The notes under the pieces: generated by a model | The model's database searches: none | What the model saw: only the letters and a program-made list of their open reading frames with translations | Told to the model about the DNA's origin: nothing | DNA from: Klebsormidium nitens | Lineage: Eukaryota > Streptophyta > Klebsormidiophyceae > Klebsormidiales > Klebsormidiaceae | Direction: 5' to 3' | NCBI GenBank assembly: GCA_000708835.1 | Contig: DF236984.1 | Span: 204,904 to 268,903, forward strand | DNA: 64,000 nucleotides | Shown: piece after piece, positions 12,901-24,400 of the stretch | How positions within the stretch are numbered: the first letter of the stretch is position 1 | Layout of the letters: each line of letters starts with the position of its first letter | Position numbers and translations under genes: made by a program

Positions 12901-15486
12901 TGATGTGAAATTAGAGGAGTGACTTGTTTTTTGCGGATGCATACGCGAAGGAGGTGAAGTGATACTAGAACAGGCAAGAATAGTGTGAGAAATCATCAAG
13001 AAACAGCCACTTCTAGAATCGGCATCGGGCGTGCTTTAAGTAGTCTCCAGAGCGAGTCTTCCTTTTAAGAGGTGGAGGTCGAGTACTCAAGGTTGAGGGT
13101 TGAGGGCCCTCGCAAATGTTTTGGACTCCGTGACGAACGTGGAACGCTACGCTAACAGCCTGCAGGAGGAACGGCAATGCAAAGTCGAAGCTGCTTGGTG
13201 AACTTTTCTGTCTGGGGCTGATCTGAAGACGACTTCTGTTATTTTCGTTGCTTCGTCCTGCTTCTTGTTCAGGCGGCTCTTCTTGTGTTCTCTTCCAATC
13301 AGTGTGCTCTTCCTGCCAACTACCTTCGCGTTATCACAGTCAAGGGCGTCCTTGATGTGCCGTCTTCGTCGGGCTTCGCCATCCTTTAAGCTAGTTTTAT
13401 CCATTGCTTTCGTCGTATTTTACCAGTCCTTTCTCTGCGCGTTTCCTCCATTTTCATCAAAGTCGTTCATTCTCGCCCGCAGATGGAGACGGAGCAAGAG
13501 AAGATCCTACCGTTCGATCCCACCCACGTGTCAACCATCCCGATACCCGCCGCCGACGAGCTCCTCGCCAGCGCATCGCTCCAGGACGTTCGAGACGGAG
13601 GGTATTCGGATGCAGAGGCTCCAACCAGTCCGCTGAACGGATTTGGAAGCGGAAGAGAAACGGAGGCCCTAGCTCAGGCCATGCGGGACTTTGGAGGGGG
13701 CTTGAATTCAGCGGACGGGTAAGGACCTGCGGGCGTTCCCTTGCCTTATTTGTTCTTAAGGGGTTGAGGATCAGAGCCACGGTACAGCAATCGGTAAGTT
13801 TTCCCTTGAAATTCACGCGATATGATGGTAAGAGAGGATTGCCACGGAGATCCGACGCGTAGCGCAGAAGGAAGCCTTACGAAGGTTTGTCGGGTGCGCG
13901 TTGTGTTTCGACTTTTATCTCCTACTTCACGATCCAGTTTTTGATTCACTGCCGCTTGGTGTTAAACCGTCCCCGAGATGTCTTCAAAGGTGAGCTGTTC
14001 CTAGGGCGACTTGACTAAGTAGCTCCTCTCAAGTGGGGACACGAGATTAGAAGCCTGCTGTTGGTAATTCGGTCGAAGACCCTTCACGAAACTCGATTCG
14101 TTGTTCACTTGCAAGTTCCTAGTTTTGCGTCTGCGCGGAAGACAAAGGAAAAGGTGCGAGTGTCTCCCATTGCTTCCGTTTTGACTTTGTAGGGACAGCG
14201 TTCTGCTTCACAACGAGGTGTCAAAACGGGGGTGCTTGTAATGTGATGCTAACGATTCTTCGCTTTCAGGGACTTCACGCGCGAAGAAAGCGAAGCGGCC
14301 CCCACGCTATGCGCATACGCAACCGACGAGAACGGGAAGCTCGTACCCGAGTGGCACTACCTATCCAACTTTTTCAAGCGGTACAACAAAGTCATTCTGG
14401 ACAAAGCGGCTCTTGACAAAGAAAAGCGGCGGCTTTTGGATGACAACGCAAAGCTCAAGTACGTACTGAAGCAGTACCTGGACGGGATCACGGTCAACGG
14501 GGAGGTGCTCAAAGACCCGAAGAACCCGCTACTGGTGAGTGCCGGAAGATTCGCGCGCTGGGAAGTCTAGAAGTAATCTAAAAATTGTGGTGGATGGAAA
14601 GGTGCGAAAGGACCTGTAGAACCCGCTACTGGTGAGTGCCGGAAGAATTGCGCGCGGGGAAGGGTAGAGGTTCTAAAATCATTGTGAATGGAATGTTGCG
14701 CAAGGACCCGTAGAACCCGCTTCTGGTGAGTTGCCGGGGAGATTGTTATTTGGGAAGTCTAAAAGCTCTAGGGTGAGTCAAGGACCCGCTACTGGTAAAT
14801 GCCAGGGAGAAGGCGTTGTGGGAGGTTTAAAGTTGTTCGTTTCCCTGTATTAGTACGTGCAGCAGGTTCTGTCCATGAGCACAGCTCTGTCTGGTTCCAC
14901 GAAAGCTGTCACACCGATGGTCGTGAATCAAAATGTGCCTGTTGTGATAACAGCAAAAGCCCAAGAATGTTTCGATGTCAGCGAGTGCCCAAAAAGTTAT
15001 CTTCTGAGTTACAATGAGGAGCTCACGCGAGAACGAGAAGGACAAGAAGGACCCCCTTGATTCGGCTTATGATGACAGCGCGCGACGCAATGAGAATTCT
15101 CAAATAGTCACAAGTTCCGAGTCGTCCACGCCGACCCACTGCTCTTTTTTCAAAAATTGACGCAGACCGCTCATCCGTCCTCTTTCCGGCCGTTTGCAGG
15201 TGGTAATCTACTGGCGACTAAACTTCATGAAGATTGTGACCGTCATTTCGCTGCTCTCTTACACCTAGACTTAGCACAGAGCTCATTCGCTTCGTTTTCC
15301 GTTCATTCGCAGGTAGTGAACAACCGGCGCCAGAACTTCATGAAGACCGCCAGCATGACCGCCGGTCTCGCGCCCAAGTCCGTCAACACGCTGCCCATTC
15401 CGTCCGCCGAGCAGAGCCGGCGAAACACCGCGATGAGCAGCCAGAAGAAGGGCGTCACCGTCTTACAATACAACATGCCGTCCTAG
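6951..15486 (+). CDS. DRC2: Dynein regulatory complex subunit 2 (CCDC65/DRC2)
   Basis: Twelve exons, all phase-consistent: 6951-7091, 8363-8546, 9270-9352, 9874-9972, 10489-10584, 11011-11100, 11445-11599, 12096-12162, 12718-12867, 13483-13718, 14270-14534, 15313-15486. They encode 579 residues, somewhat longer than the human protein (484). The lysine-rich start (MAKKGKK, then LTEEEKL), the [11 protein letters not shown] and DIEILSQ block, [12 protein letters not shown], the [13 protein letters not shown] segment, KILPF, and the FFKRYNKV and [11 protein letters not shown] blocks follow the family order. DRC2 is a coiled-coil subunit of the nexin-dynein regulatory complex that links axonemal doublets and controls flagellar beating, so this organism should make flagellated cells. 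The exon 6 donor is GC (CAG then GCGAGT). Introns carry decayed copies of exon edges, listed separately. Confidence 0.93.
8651..8895 (+). repeat. Two decayed tandem copies of the DRC2 exon 2 3' edge
   Basis: The exon 2 sequence beginning GCAGCACGAGCGGGAGGTCG at 8479 recurs at 8651 and 8822, offsets of 172 and 171 nt. The first copy keeps GATGCCATCATTCAGATGCT and the GATGGTGAG donor. The second is more diverged (GATGGTGCG). Both lie inside intron 2 and add nothing to the protein model. Confidence 0.85.
10264..10485 (+). repeat. Tandem duplication in DRC2 intron 4, ~110 nt unit
   Basis: CCACCTTCC starts units at 10264 and 10375, and ACAGTCAACCGTC(T/C)GATTACT recurs at about 10354 and 10462. 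The second unit runs up to the exon 5 acceptor, so one duplicated unit abuts the splice site. Confidence 0.75.
12385..12600 (+). repeat. Two decayed copies of the DRC2 exon 9 5' edge
   Basis: Exon 9 starts at 12718 with GAGCTCAAGTCGAAGATGAA. Similar starts occur at 12385 (GAGCTG, then GAAGATGAACCGGACGCGGC) and 12559 (GAGGTCAAAGTTGAAC, preceded by an ACTGCAG acceptor-like stretch). Offsets are about 174 and 159 nt. Confidence 0.65.
14611..14810 (+). repeat. Three decayed copies of the DRC2 exon 11 3' edge with its donor
   Basis: The exon end GAACCCGCTACTG with donor GTGAGTGCCGG (exon copy from 14514) recurs at 14611 and 14705, and in shortened form at 14783 (donor GTAAATG). Offsets are 97, 94 and 78 nt. 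Copies 2 and 3 carry TAG in place of the exon's AAG codon. Confidence 0.85.
15200..15250 (+). repeat. Decayed copy of the DRC2 exon 12 5' edge
   Basis: TTGCAG followed by GTGGTAATCTACTGG and AACTTCATGAAGA, with GTGACCG downstream, mirrors the true exon 12 start at 15313 (TCGCAG, GTAGTGAACAACCGG, AACTTCATGAAGA). The offset is 113 nt. Confidence 0.75.
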
Positions 15487-16875
15487 CAATGGTCTGTCTT
15501 TCAGCGGGGAAAAACTTCATCAACTTGCGGAACGGGTACGGGAAGGTTCTGCTAGACTAGCGAGGGCCGTCGCTGCGGTGATGGGCCAATCCAGGAGTCG
15601 GCCGAGCTGCCGAAGAAAACAACTGTTCTCCTATATTCAATCTTAATTGTACAAAATGGTCTGAAAGAATCCAATGTAACAGGCTGCATTGGCGTCGGGC
15701 GCTGCTTCTCGTTGGCCGTCAACGTGCTTTTCGAATTGTCGCTGGGGATTAGCTTGACAATGCATGGCGCGAGATCGCTCCCGGGCCCTCTCTCTTTTGG
15801 AACGAATCTGAATTCGATCATGTATGCTAAATATTCCGTTGTCTGGCCGGCCTGCAGTGACATGCGAAGGTAAATTGCGGCCTCACCAGGCAACACTGAG
15901 CGGCGGCCTTGAACATTGATGATGCAAATGCCTGATTCAGGCGGCGCCATCCGATAGCTCATGCAAGTGCGTCAACGCAGGTCATCATTCATTCCGATGA
16001 TCGTTTCCGAATTGCATATCAAAAAGCCTGGCTCTTGGAGTGACGGGGTAAGGACGTTAAAAATGTAGCTAGATATAATGGCTAGGGCCATGTCGGATCG
16101 GACCGTCGTCGTTTGTATATAGGTCACATTACGGTCGGTCGGACAACACATGTGCTAAATGATAGATATATTGCATGTAGTAAGCCATGCAGTACGTACG
16201 TACTGCTGGCAAAGCGCTCACGATCGGTAATGCTGTCCAATTACTACATGAGATTTAATATGTTAACATGTGTAAGTGACAAATGACTGCCCGCGGCGCG
16301 GCCCCGGGCCCCGTGACATATGTCACTACTCCGCAACTTGAAGTCAAACCATGCTACATAGCATAAAAGCTTCACTAAGTGCACCAGGCCAATCATTGCC
16401 AGCAGCGACATATATGCCTGGCAGGCATGGGGCGCGCATGTGATTGCGCCCCCGGGCAGCCGTGGTCACACAATGATGGCACCGAAATGCTCCTACTCAG
16501 CAAGTCCTGCCATATGGCATAGTCTACTAGAACGCACATTTGTGGCTGACTGAGTCCTATAGCCTTCGAATCTGAGCGTGACTGTGGTAGCATGTGGGGA
16601 GATTACGACAACATGGATTTAAAACACATCTTATCAAAAAGGCCAGCAGCCAGGCGGCAGCGCCTGACTTGCATTGAACCACATATTAAGCGCAAGCGTC
16701 AAACAGGTCGGTGGCACCCATTGCAGGCCTAAGTTATGATACCGGACATGCCAGAGCACTGATAAGTTATAACCGGACATAAGCAGAAGGCTTGAGTCGA
16801 GATAAATCAGTGCCAGTTCAGAGCGTTGCAATACGTAAGTACATAAGTGTTTTTCGATCGCGACACAACTGTCAA
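15487..16875. other. Convergent intergenic region between DRC2 and RPS19
   Basis: 3' regions of two convergent genes. TGTAA, the usual green-algal polyadenylation motif, occurs near 15675. A perfect 18 bp palindrome is centred on GTACGTAC at 16189-16206. A 136-codon minus-strand frame at 15552-15962 has no recognisable homology and overlaps the DRC2 3' UTR; it is not called. Confidence 0.4.
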
Positions 16876-19800
16876 TTACGCAGCAGTCTCCTCCTCGGCA
16901 GGGGTGGGAGCTGCCGGCTGGATGAGGGCGATGGGAGAGGGCTCTTTCCGGTCCTCGATACGGCCCGCAATACGGTCCAGATCTCTTTGCCCGTCGGACG
17001 TGATCCTCCTTCCACTGCAAAAGAGATTGCTTACGAGTAAGATAACCACTTGCACAACTCGACTGTGACATATTCGAAAGTGCTTCGTGAGAGAGGTTTT
17101 CAAACCAATCCTTTCTATTGACCTGACTGAATGTTGTGAACATAAACGGCAACGTGCCCCCAAAATCTCGCATAAAATGAGCCAAAAAAACGATGCCCGC
17201 TTCTCTACTCCACCCCAAGAACGTATTGTTTGCAGAGTCACCCAGCGCAGTTGCCCTTCGCCTATGCAGCCTACAAGTGCTAAGTAGTTTGTTAGCAGCT
17301 GAGATTCAACGCCTGAGCCAACAGACGTGCCCCGCAGTGAACAGGATCACAAAGGTGCACGTCGCCGCACGCTTACGTGCAAACATCGCCACTTGAAAGG
17401 CACCCCTTGAAGCTCAAGTGAGTTTGTCCCAACCTATAGGAATGCCACTCAAACGAACGTATGCTGCTCCCCACCGCAGCACAAACCTGAGTGCGGAAGA
17501 CCAAAGGCGCAAACAAGACTGAATGAGGTCTATTAACGCTCACCCGTTGGGGTGCTTCTCCAGGATCTTGAGCGCCTCGAGCTGCTGCATGACGTGCCGC
17601 TGGACGGAGCCGCTCGCCTTGGCGTAGTGCCCGGGCCGCACGCCCCGGTTGCTCTTGCCGCCTGCGGAAGAGAGGGGGGCAATATTGACACGTCAGACTG
17701 AGGGTCCCAAAGCATGTGTCACAGGGCGCACCTGGCAGATTCAACAAGAAGGGAGGAAGCGAGAAATGCTTAACAAGGTCGTTTACGATGCGGAAGGTAA
17801 CAAAGACCCACTCGTGCTTCTATCTTCCAATACTGCTTGAGAATATTGCGTTTTGTGAGCGTCCCTGAGGATCTCCAGATTCTGGTTCTGGAGAAACGCT
17901 TGAAAGGAAGCACGTTCTTCTGAGAAAAAAGCACAGCTGCAACTCGGGAAAATTGGAGTCACGAGTGGGAACTTGCAACAGCAGACAAGAAAAGGAACAA
18001 CCGAGACGCAAGGACAGGCATACTGAGTGGTTTACAAGCGCAAAATCTCCAAAATGATGGGAACGTTGAAAAGGAACCAGACTTTCCCCCCATCAGCAAT
18101 CCTCAGGCCTGGAAGACGAAGAATAGGCAGAGTGCAAAAAACAAGGAGCGGCCTTAGCTTGCAACAAGCATGAAGCGAGCACACAGCTGACAACCATTTT
18201 GGAACACGAATTACAAAAAGAGCAATCAGACTGCGGAGCAACAAAAACTGCCTTCTGCGTATAGCCACCCATGAGATGAAAGGGCTCATTGATGGCATTA
18301 TCATTGCCTGCCGCTAAGGCTTGCAAGCTGTCGGTGTGCACCAGACCAAAGCTACTGCATATCTTGGTTCTCGGGTTCAAGTTGACTCAAAAGACAACCA
18401 GACATACTGTCGTGACCAGAGCAGCCCACCATGTACAAAGTGAGGAAACGTTTTGGCACCGGAGGAACCACTTCGTAGATAGCGTCTCGAAACAGCTTAA
18501 ACTATCTTGAATGCAAAACGCCAGCAACCCAGCAACTCTAAATCTTGAGAGGTTGGAAGTGCAGATCAAAGTTGAAGCACAAAGAGTATTGAGCAGAAAA
18601 GAACTCTTGTCTTCTATTATGTCAAATCATGACAGGCGCACATGTCAACGAGGGCTTCAGTCAAAGTCAAAAACAGCTATTGATGCGTTAACCCTGTAGG
18701 GTATAGGCCGTAACTGCACCGCGTGTCCCGCATCAGCAGCACATGGTGTTTTCAATGGGCTGCGCCAACTCGTCTTTTTGCGCGTCTCAATCCTATCAAC
18801 ATTGTGATACATCATCTGCGAGACGGTGCCGCATATAGCCAAAGCTATTCAACAATTACGTCAGACGTGACTCAGCCAACTACGACACTAGCGGAGCGCG
18901 ACTGCTTCACCAATAGAAATGTGCATCATCGCAAATATCAGTGCCCTTAGGTGCTTGGAACTATCAGCTATGGAATCTGTGGCTGGTCGTTCCAGCGCCG
19001 GAACAAAACTGTGGACTGATGACGAGAGTGTAGCAGAAAAAGTTGGGAACATCGCCTGGCCTCAGAGATCTTGGTGATATGTTTAACATCAGCCAGCCGT
19101 TTTGACTGTCAAGAGTAGCAAATATTGTGTTCCATCATTGGCCAGGGAACGTATAGAACAAGAAAGCAGGCAACGTCGTTTTAGAAAAAACAACTCAACT
19201 TTTTCCGCGTGTACATCATCAAGCTGCGCTCCTTTGACAAAAGAGCGGGCCAACAAGCTTAAAAGTGCCGCTCTTTGCAGCTTCTGAGACCCCCGCAAAA
19301 ACTACCCCAAAACACGCTAAATGTAACTTGACCAATAGAGCATCATTCAAAACCATCCAGTAGACCAAAGTAGCACACCTTCCGCAGCCCCGCTCAATGT
19401 TGTCCACAATCAACTAGACTGGCGCACTTTTTTATAAAAACAACCGGTGCCACTCACCGAACCGCTTCTTCAGCCCGCCAACCCCGACGCCCCCCCGGAG
19501 GTAGATGTGCCTAGCGATGGAGGCCGCCCTGACATAGTACCAGTCCGCATCGAAGGGGCACAGCTCCTTGTATGCGGCGGTCTTGACCAGGTCATGCCAA
19601 GGGGGGAGCTCGATCTGTAAAAAAAAAGGAAGAAAAGCAGAGACGATAAATGACAGAGAGCACACGCACTCTGACGCCGTAAGTGGCTGCACGACTGACC
19701 ACAATGCACAGTGGACGCCAAACTGGGTCGGAACAGACTGTAAGGTTCAAAAGCTTGGAGCACTCTGTTTCATGACGGCCAATTCAAATTCCTTCAAGCG

Positions 19801-20911
19801 AGGCTCCAAGTATCAAAGGACTTGTGACCGAAAGATGGGAGCAGATTATGCAACTCATACTACTTCTTTTAAGTACCACGCAAACGGCTTCCAGTTGGTC
19901 ATTGCTGATTCTCGAAGCGGCCAAAGTATGTGAGAATCCTATCGGAGCGATCAACTTTTGCAATAGAGGTGAGCCCAAGTGCCCAACAATGTTTGCAGCC
20001 CGCTAACACGGAAATCTACACCAATCTTCCTAGTACAGGATGTGCAGTTGCTCAGTTGAGCAAGATGGTAACGGTGATGGATAATTCCTACACCCCTAGA
20101 CTTGATACTGCCATTTTCCCTCAGCAACAGAGCTACCTCCACATGCTGAAAGATGGGCATACACTTTCTCCGGCTTGCCAGCTGCTACTGAAATGCATGG
20201 CCCTGTCCACGGAGTTTGCCAGCTGTTCAACTAGGCAGCTTCCTTGGTGCATTTCAAAGTAAATATGCTCTGGTAACGGTTTGCATAGACCTCCGTCGCC
20301 ACAGCCGGCATGCGCCCAGCCCCCAATCTGTCGCTAGCTACAGCGTCCTACCGCCAGCAGTATTGCTACCAGAGGTACAGAACATCCGCATCTGCTAAAC
20401 TAGCGGTCCAACCGCGGCACTGCTTGCGGCTGACTCTCCAAGGACAACCTAATTAACGCCGCCATCCTAATCAGCTTTGCCTTATCCAGGCATCTGGCAA
20501 TCTTCCAGGGCGCAGCGGCGCTCTGCTTCCTAACCCCAACAAACTCTTGGCTTGTCTTTCATGCGGACTGCAGGAAGGCCGGTACCAGCAGACCTTTAGA
20601 GGCAGGGCCCCCGCCCCTTGTGTGCACCTTTGAATTGACCATTGCCGCCTGCTTCTTGCTCGGTCCCTCAACAGGCTTCTTTGACTTAGGAGCTGTCTCA
20701 CTTTTCCCCTGCCACCAGCATCTCAACGACCATGCCCAGGTATGCGTGCTATTCCGAAAAACAAATGCACAGACCACAAAAAAATACAACCGCCGCAAGA
20801 CAATCAGACCGCCGCCCGGCTCACCTTTCCTGTCCTCTTCAGATGTGCTGCGTATGCCTTCACAAACTCATGGGACTGCACGTCCTTGACGGTCTTCGCC
20901 GTGGCCGCCAT
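16876..20911 (-). CDS. RPS19: 40S ribosomal protein S19 (eS19)
   Basis: Four minus-strand exons: 20911-20825, 19614-19458, 17661-17544 and 17014-16876, with phases 0, 1, 2. The product has 166 residues. Family landmarks are [84 protein letters not shown] and [16 protein letters not shown]. eS19 is a small-subunit protein required for 18S rRNA maturation. Typical eukaryotic proteins are about 143-145 residues. Here the basic C-terminal end is replaced by a longer tail that finishes AEEETAA and is rich in proline, alanine and glutamate. The gene is divergent from the polyprenyl synthase gene. Confidence 0.92.
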
Positions 20912-21407
20912 GGCGGAAGCACCTGCGCCCTGACCCGTGAACGTCCTTAGCGCAGAAAGAGGACGAGGGAGACCGTTCCGGCCAGCCAAGTAAAACCGGG
21001 AAGGGGTTTGCGCGCCGCCGTAAACCAGACCTTCAACCACCTTCAACCGGGGCACGAGATGCAAAACTCAAACCCTGTCGTTAGTGTGTATTCCCAGATA
21101 AGGCTCCCGGATCAAAACCCAAACAGTTTTGGATGACCGGGTTAGCTTGTAATCCGCAATGGTAGCGCCACCAAGGCTAGGGTTTTGCAGAAGGCTGCTT
21201 GGGAGCTTGCTAGCATTTCTCTTTTGCGAAAGCTTGTTCTTGACAAGGCTTGTTCGTCTGTGCTCTGTCAACTTTCAAGTTGCAGGTGCAAGCGAGCTGC
21301 TTTGCGACAATGTTTCGTGCACATCAGAGGTTCTCCTGATCAACCAAGCACGCAGACAAAACTTGCAATTGATTGACAAGTTGGTGGCGGTGCGCCCATT
21401 GGTAGCT
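20912..21407. promoter_or_regulatory. Bidirectional promoter between RPS19 and polyprenyl synthase
   Basis: About 500 bp separates the two divergent ATGs. A telobox-like AAAACCCTAG reads on the minus strand at 21177-21186, the RPS19 orientation. Such motifs are common in plant ribosomal-protein promoters. No TATA box is evident. Confidence 0.5.
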
Positions 21408-24400
21408 ATGAATATTGTGGCACGGTTGGGTCGAGGATTCTTGCGCGCTAACGTGCAGGTAAGGGTTCAAAGAATCTGCCTTATTCACTGTGGTGGGAAC
21501 ACAGATCTTGAGCTCTCAGCTATCTGAGTGAAGTTGCCTTTGGCAAGAAGGCTAGTCTATTTTTGTTCATGTTCCTCACAATTGAAATCTTGATGACTCA
21601 ATTTTATGTGTGGTTGTTCACTTCGCCAGCATCAGGCAAGTCAAGGCAGCAATGATGGTGTATATGGTTTACAAGTGCGCAATGCTGAGATGAAAGCACT
21701 TCAGTTTTACAAATCTCCGGTAGCACTTTACGCCTCTACATGAACAATCTCGTTATAAGGTGGTTGCTGTGTTAGATCCTCTCAACCTGAAGATTTTAAA
21801 AGCGACAGGAGTCTGGGAGCTGTGTACGTTCTAAGTTGTTTGATGCACAAGAATCCAGATCAAAGCTCATCCGTTTGTGAGAAGAATCAGGCATTGGAAG
21901 GGGCTAAGAAAAACAGAGCTATTCTTTCTCCTACTGCAGGCACTGGATAGCACTGTGCGAAGCCTGCCACATCTTGCAAATCTCCTGCCTGTGCTTCCCA
22001 CCACCACACTCCCTGAAACCAACCGCCCCGTCCCTCTGAGAACCGACGACAGCGAAGCATCCTGCAGCAACCGAGAAACAGAGTCCTTGCACAAGTCATC
22101 TGTTGAGGATCTGACTTGGGGTGTCAGGCAGAGTGAGTACGGTGGAAGGCATAGAGGACAGTATAGCCCAGAAACGACAAGATGGATGTCAAGCGTGCCG
22201 GTTTCGGTGGACGAAACCGAGGGGAGTGGACAAGTAGAGCGGGTAAGTTGCACATATGTCAAGTAGCTTCTATTGTGGCTAGACTGATTTTTGTGAAAAG
22301 TCTACAATCTTCACTATCTCGCCGTGCTTTGACTGCTCAGAAGCCATCACCGCGTTGGTTTTTAAGCAAGCCAGCCTCCTTGCCGATAAGAAAGCACCCG
22401 ATTGAGTCTCGTAGTTGATCGTCAAGGTACTGTTCGCGGCAAGCCTTCAACTTTTTGCAACTCGGCTCCCTGCCTTTTCATCACCTATCGAATCTGCAAT
22501 TACACCTTCGGACAGACCTGACTGGCTTTGTCAAACCTTTAGCTCACCATGTGCAGATTCGTGGCAATTGCATAAGATTTGAGCTTTTGTATTCGAGCAG
22601 ACTCGTAGACAAGGCTTGAGTACCGAGCTTTTATTGCGACTCGGGGCGGGGCGCAACGCTTGCGTCGGTTCAGATTCTCGAGGATCTTGCCAGAGTCTTC
22701 GAAATTACAGGACTTGGATTTGGAAGTTTGCAAATTCAAAGGTCCTCGAGTTTCACGAGTGCCAAATAATCGGTTATGCAGTTCCAGACAGAAGCGGTGG
22801 ATCCCTTCTCCCTGGTGGCGGATGAGCTGGCTCAGCTGGGGGCGAAAATGAGAGACATGGTCGCAACCGAAGTCCCAAAATTGGCTCAGGCGGCCGAGTA
22901 CTTTTTTCGGATGGGGGCAGAGGGGAAGCGTTTCCGACCAACGGTGAGCCGGCTGTAAGCTCATCCTGTGCAACTGTGCAACTGGCACTAATGGGAGTAA
23001 GAATAGTTGGTGCGTCAAAAACATGCGGTTGTAAAGGGCCGTCTCTAGGATGCGTTGTGGCGACGATGAGATTATTGGACCCCTTCCTTTTGAAAAATCG
23101 GAAGTGGAAAGTTTGGAGCCGTGCTAAACTACACAGCGAATGGCAAGTTATTCAAGGTCGTTCTTTACACCCTTCGAATCGCAAACAGGGTCCCTCTGAG
23201 CAGTCTGGTTGTACTCCAACGACCTGAGAGGTTTCACATCCTGGCAGAGCTTGTTGTTCAATCACACTTTCGAGAATGTTGAAAGTGGAGAATGTCTTGT
23301 TCCATCATTAGCAAGGGGCTCTGGCAGACTTTCGTGCACGTGTCTCCTCCATGTTCTGGAAGCAGAAAGCGGCTAGACTCTTTGTTTTGAGACGAGTTCA
23401 ATCTATGTGAAGCTCTCTTTTCAACCCTGATCGGGTGTTATCGTTGTTGAAGGTACTTTTGCTGATGGCGACAGCTGTCTCCACGTCAATACCGGGGAGT
23501 ACCCTCGCTGCCGAGGCGCAAAGCATCCGCGATCGGCAACGGCGGATTGCTGAAATCACGGAGATGATACATGTGAGTTTCGAGGCGTTTTGAGTTTCTA
23601 TCGAGTGGCGGAGTCGCCAGTGGAAGGTTTGCCGATCTTGCTTGTACTACATGGTAGGAAGATACGTTATTATGTTTGAAATTAGAACGAATCCCTGCAG
23701 AGCTGCTCGAACCGCTTAAGCCATAAGGTCTACTGCGAAGGAGCATCTTCCAGTGGATGTTTCTTCCCTGGCTTTCCTCGTCCGAGTCTTCGTTAGGTGC
23801 AGCAAATGACAATACTTCGCTCATTAAGGCTGCTCTTATTCAATTCTCTCCGTTCACCATCTGCCTAGCTACTTCGATTTGTCCGGACAAGTTTCAATTG
23901 CCCTTGGAACGCTGTCTACTCCGAGTTTGAAAGTGTTACTTTTTTGACTTGCTTCAGAGTGTCTGACAGCATTCCAGTTGATCTGATTGCTTCGCTTATA
24001 GTCGTTTGACGCTATAGATTGTTTGACAACATCCTAGTTGATCTGATTGCTTCGCTTCAGAGTTGTTGACGCTCATCATAGGACGGAACCCAAAGCAACG
24101 GCCTGCGGTTCCCCTCAACCGCTTCAAGCGGCGAACTCGTCACACTCTCATTGCTTGGATACCTTGTCTTTCTTGTGAAACAACTGTGAATCTTCCGTCA
24201 AGCAATCAACAATTATCCCCGTTTACCCCTTCAGGTGGCGAGTTTGTTGCACGATGATGTTCTGGACTCTTCCGACACGCGACGGGGCATCAGCTCGCTG
24301 AACTTTCTGATGGGGAACAAGCTGGCGGTTCTGGCTGGGGACTTTCTGCTCGCGCGTGCGTCCGTAGCGTTGGCATCCTTGCGAAACGTTGAGGTGAGGG

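Noticed and set aside
15552-15962. 136-codon minus-strand open frame after DRC2
   Set aside because: No recognisable motif, no splice or promoter support, and it overlaps the DRC2 3' UTR.
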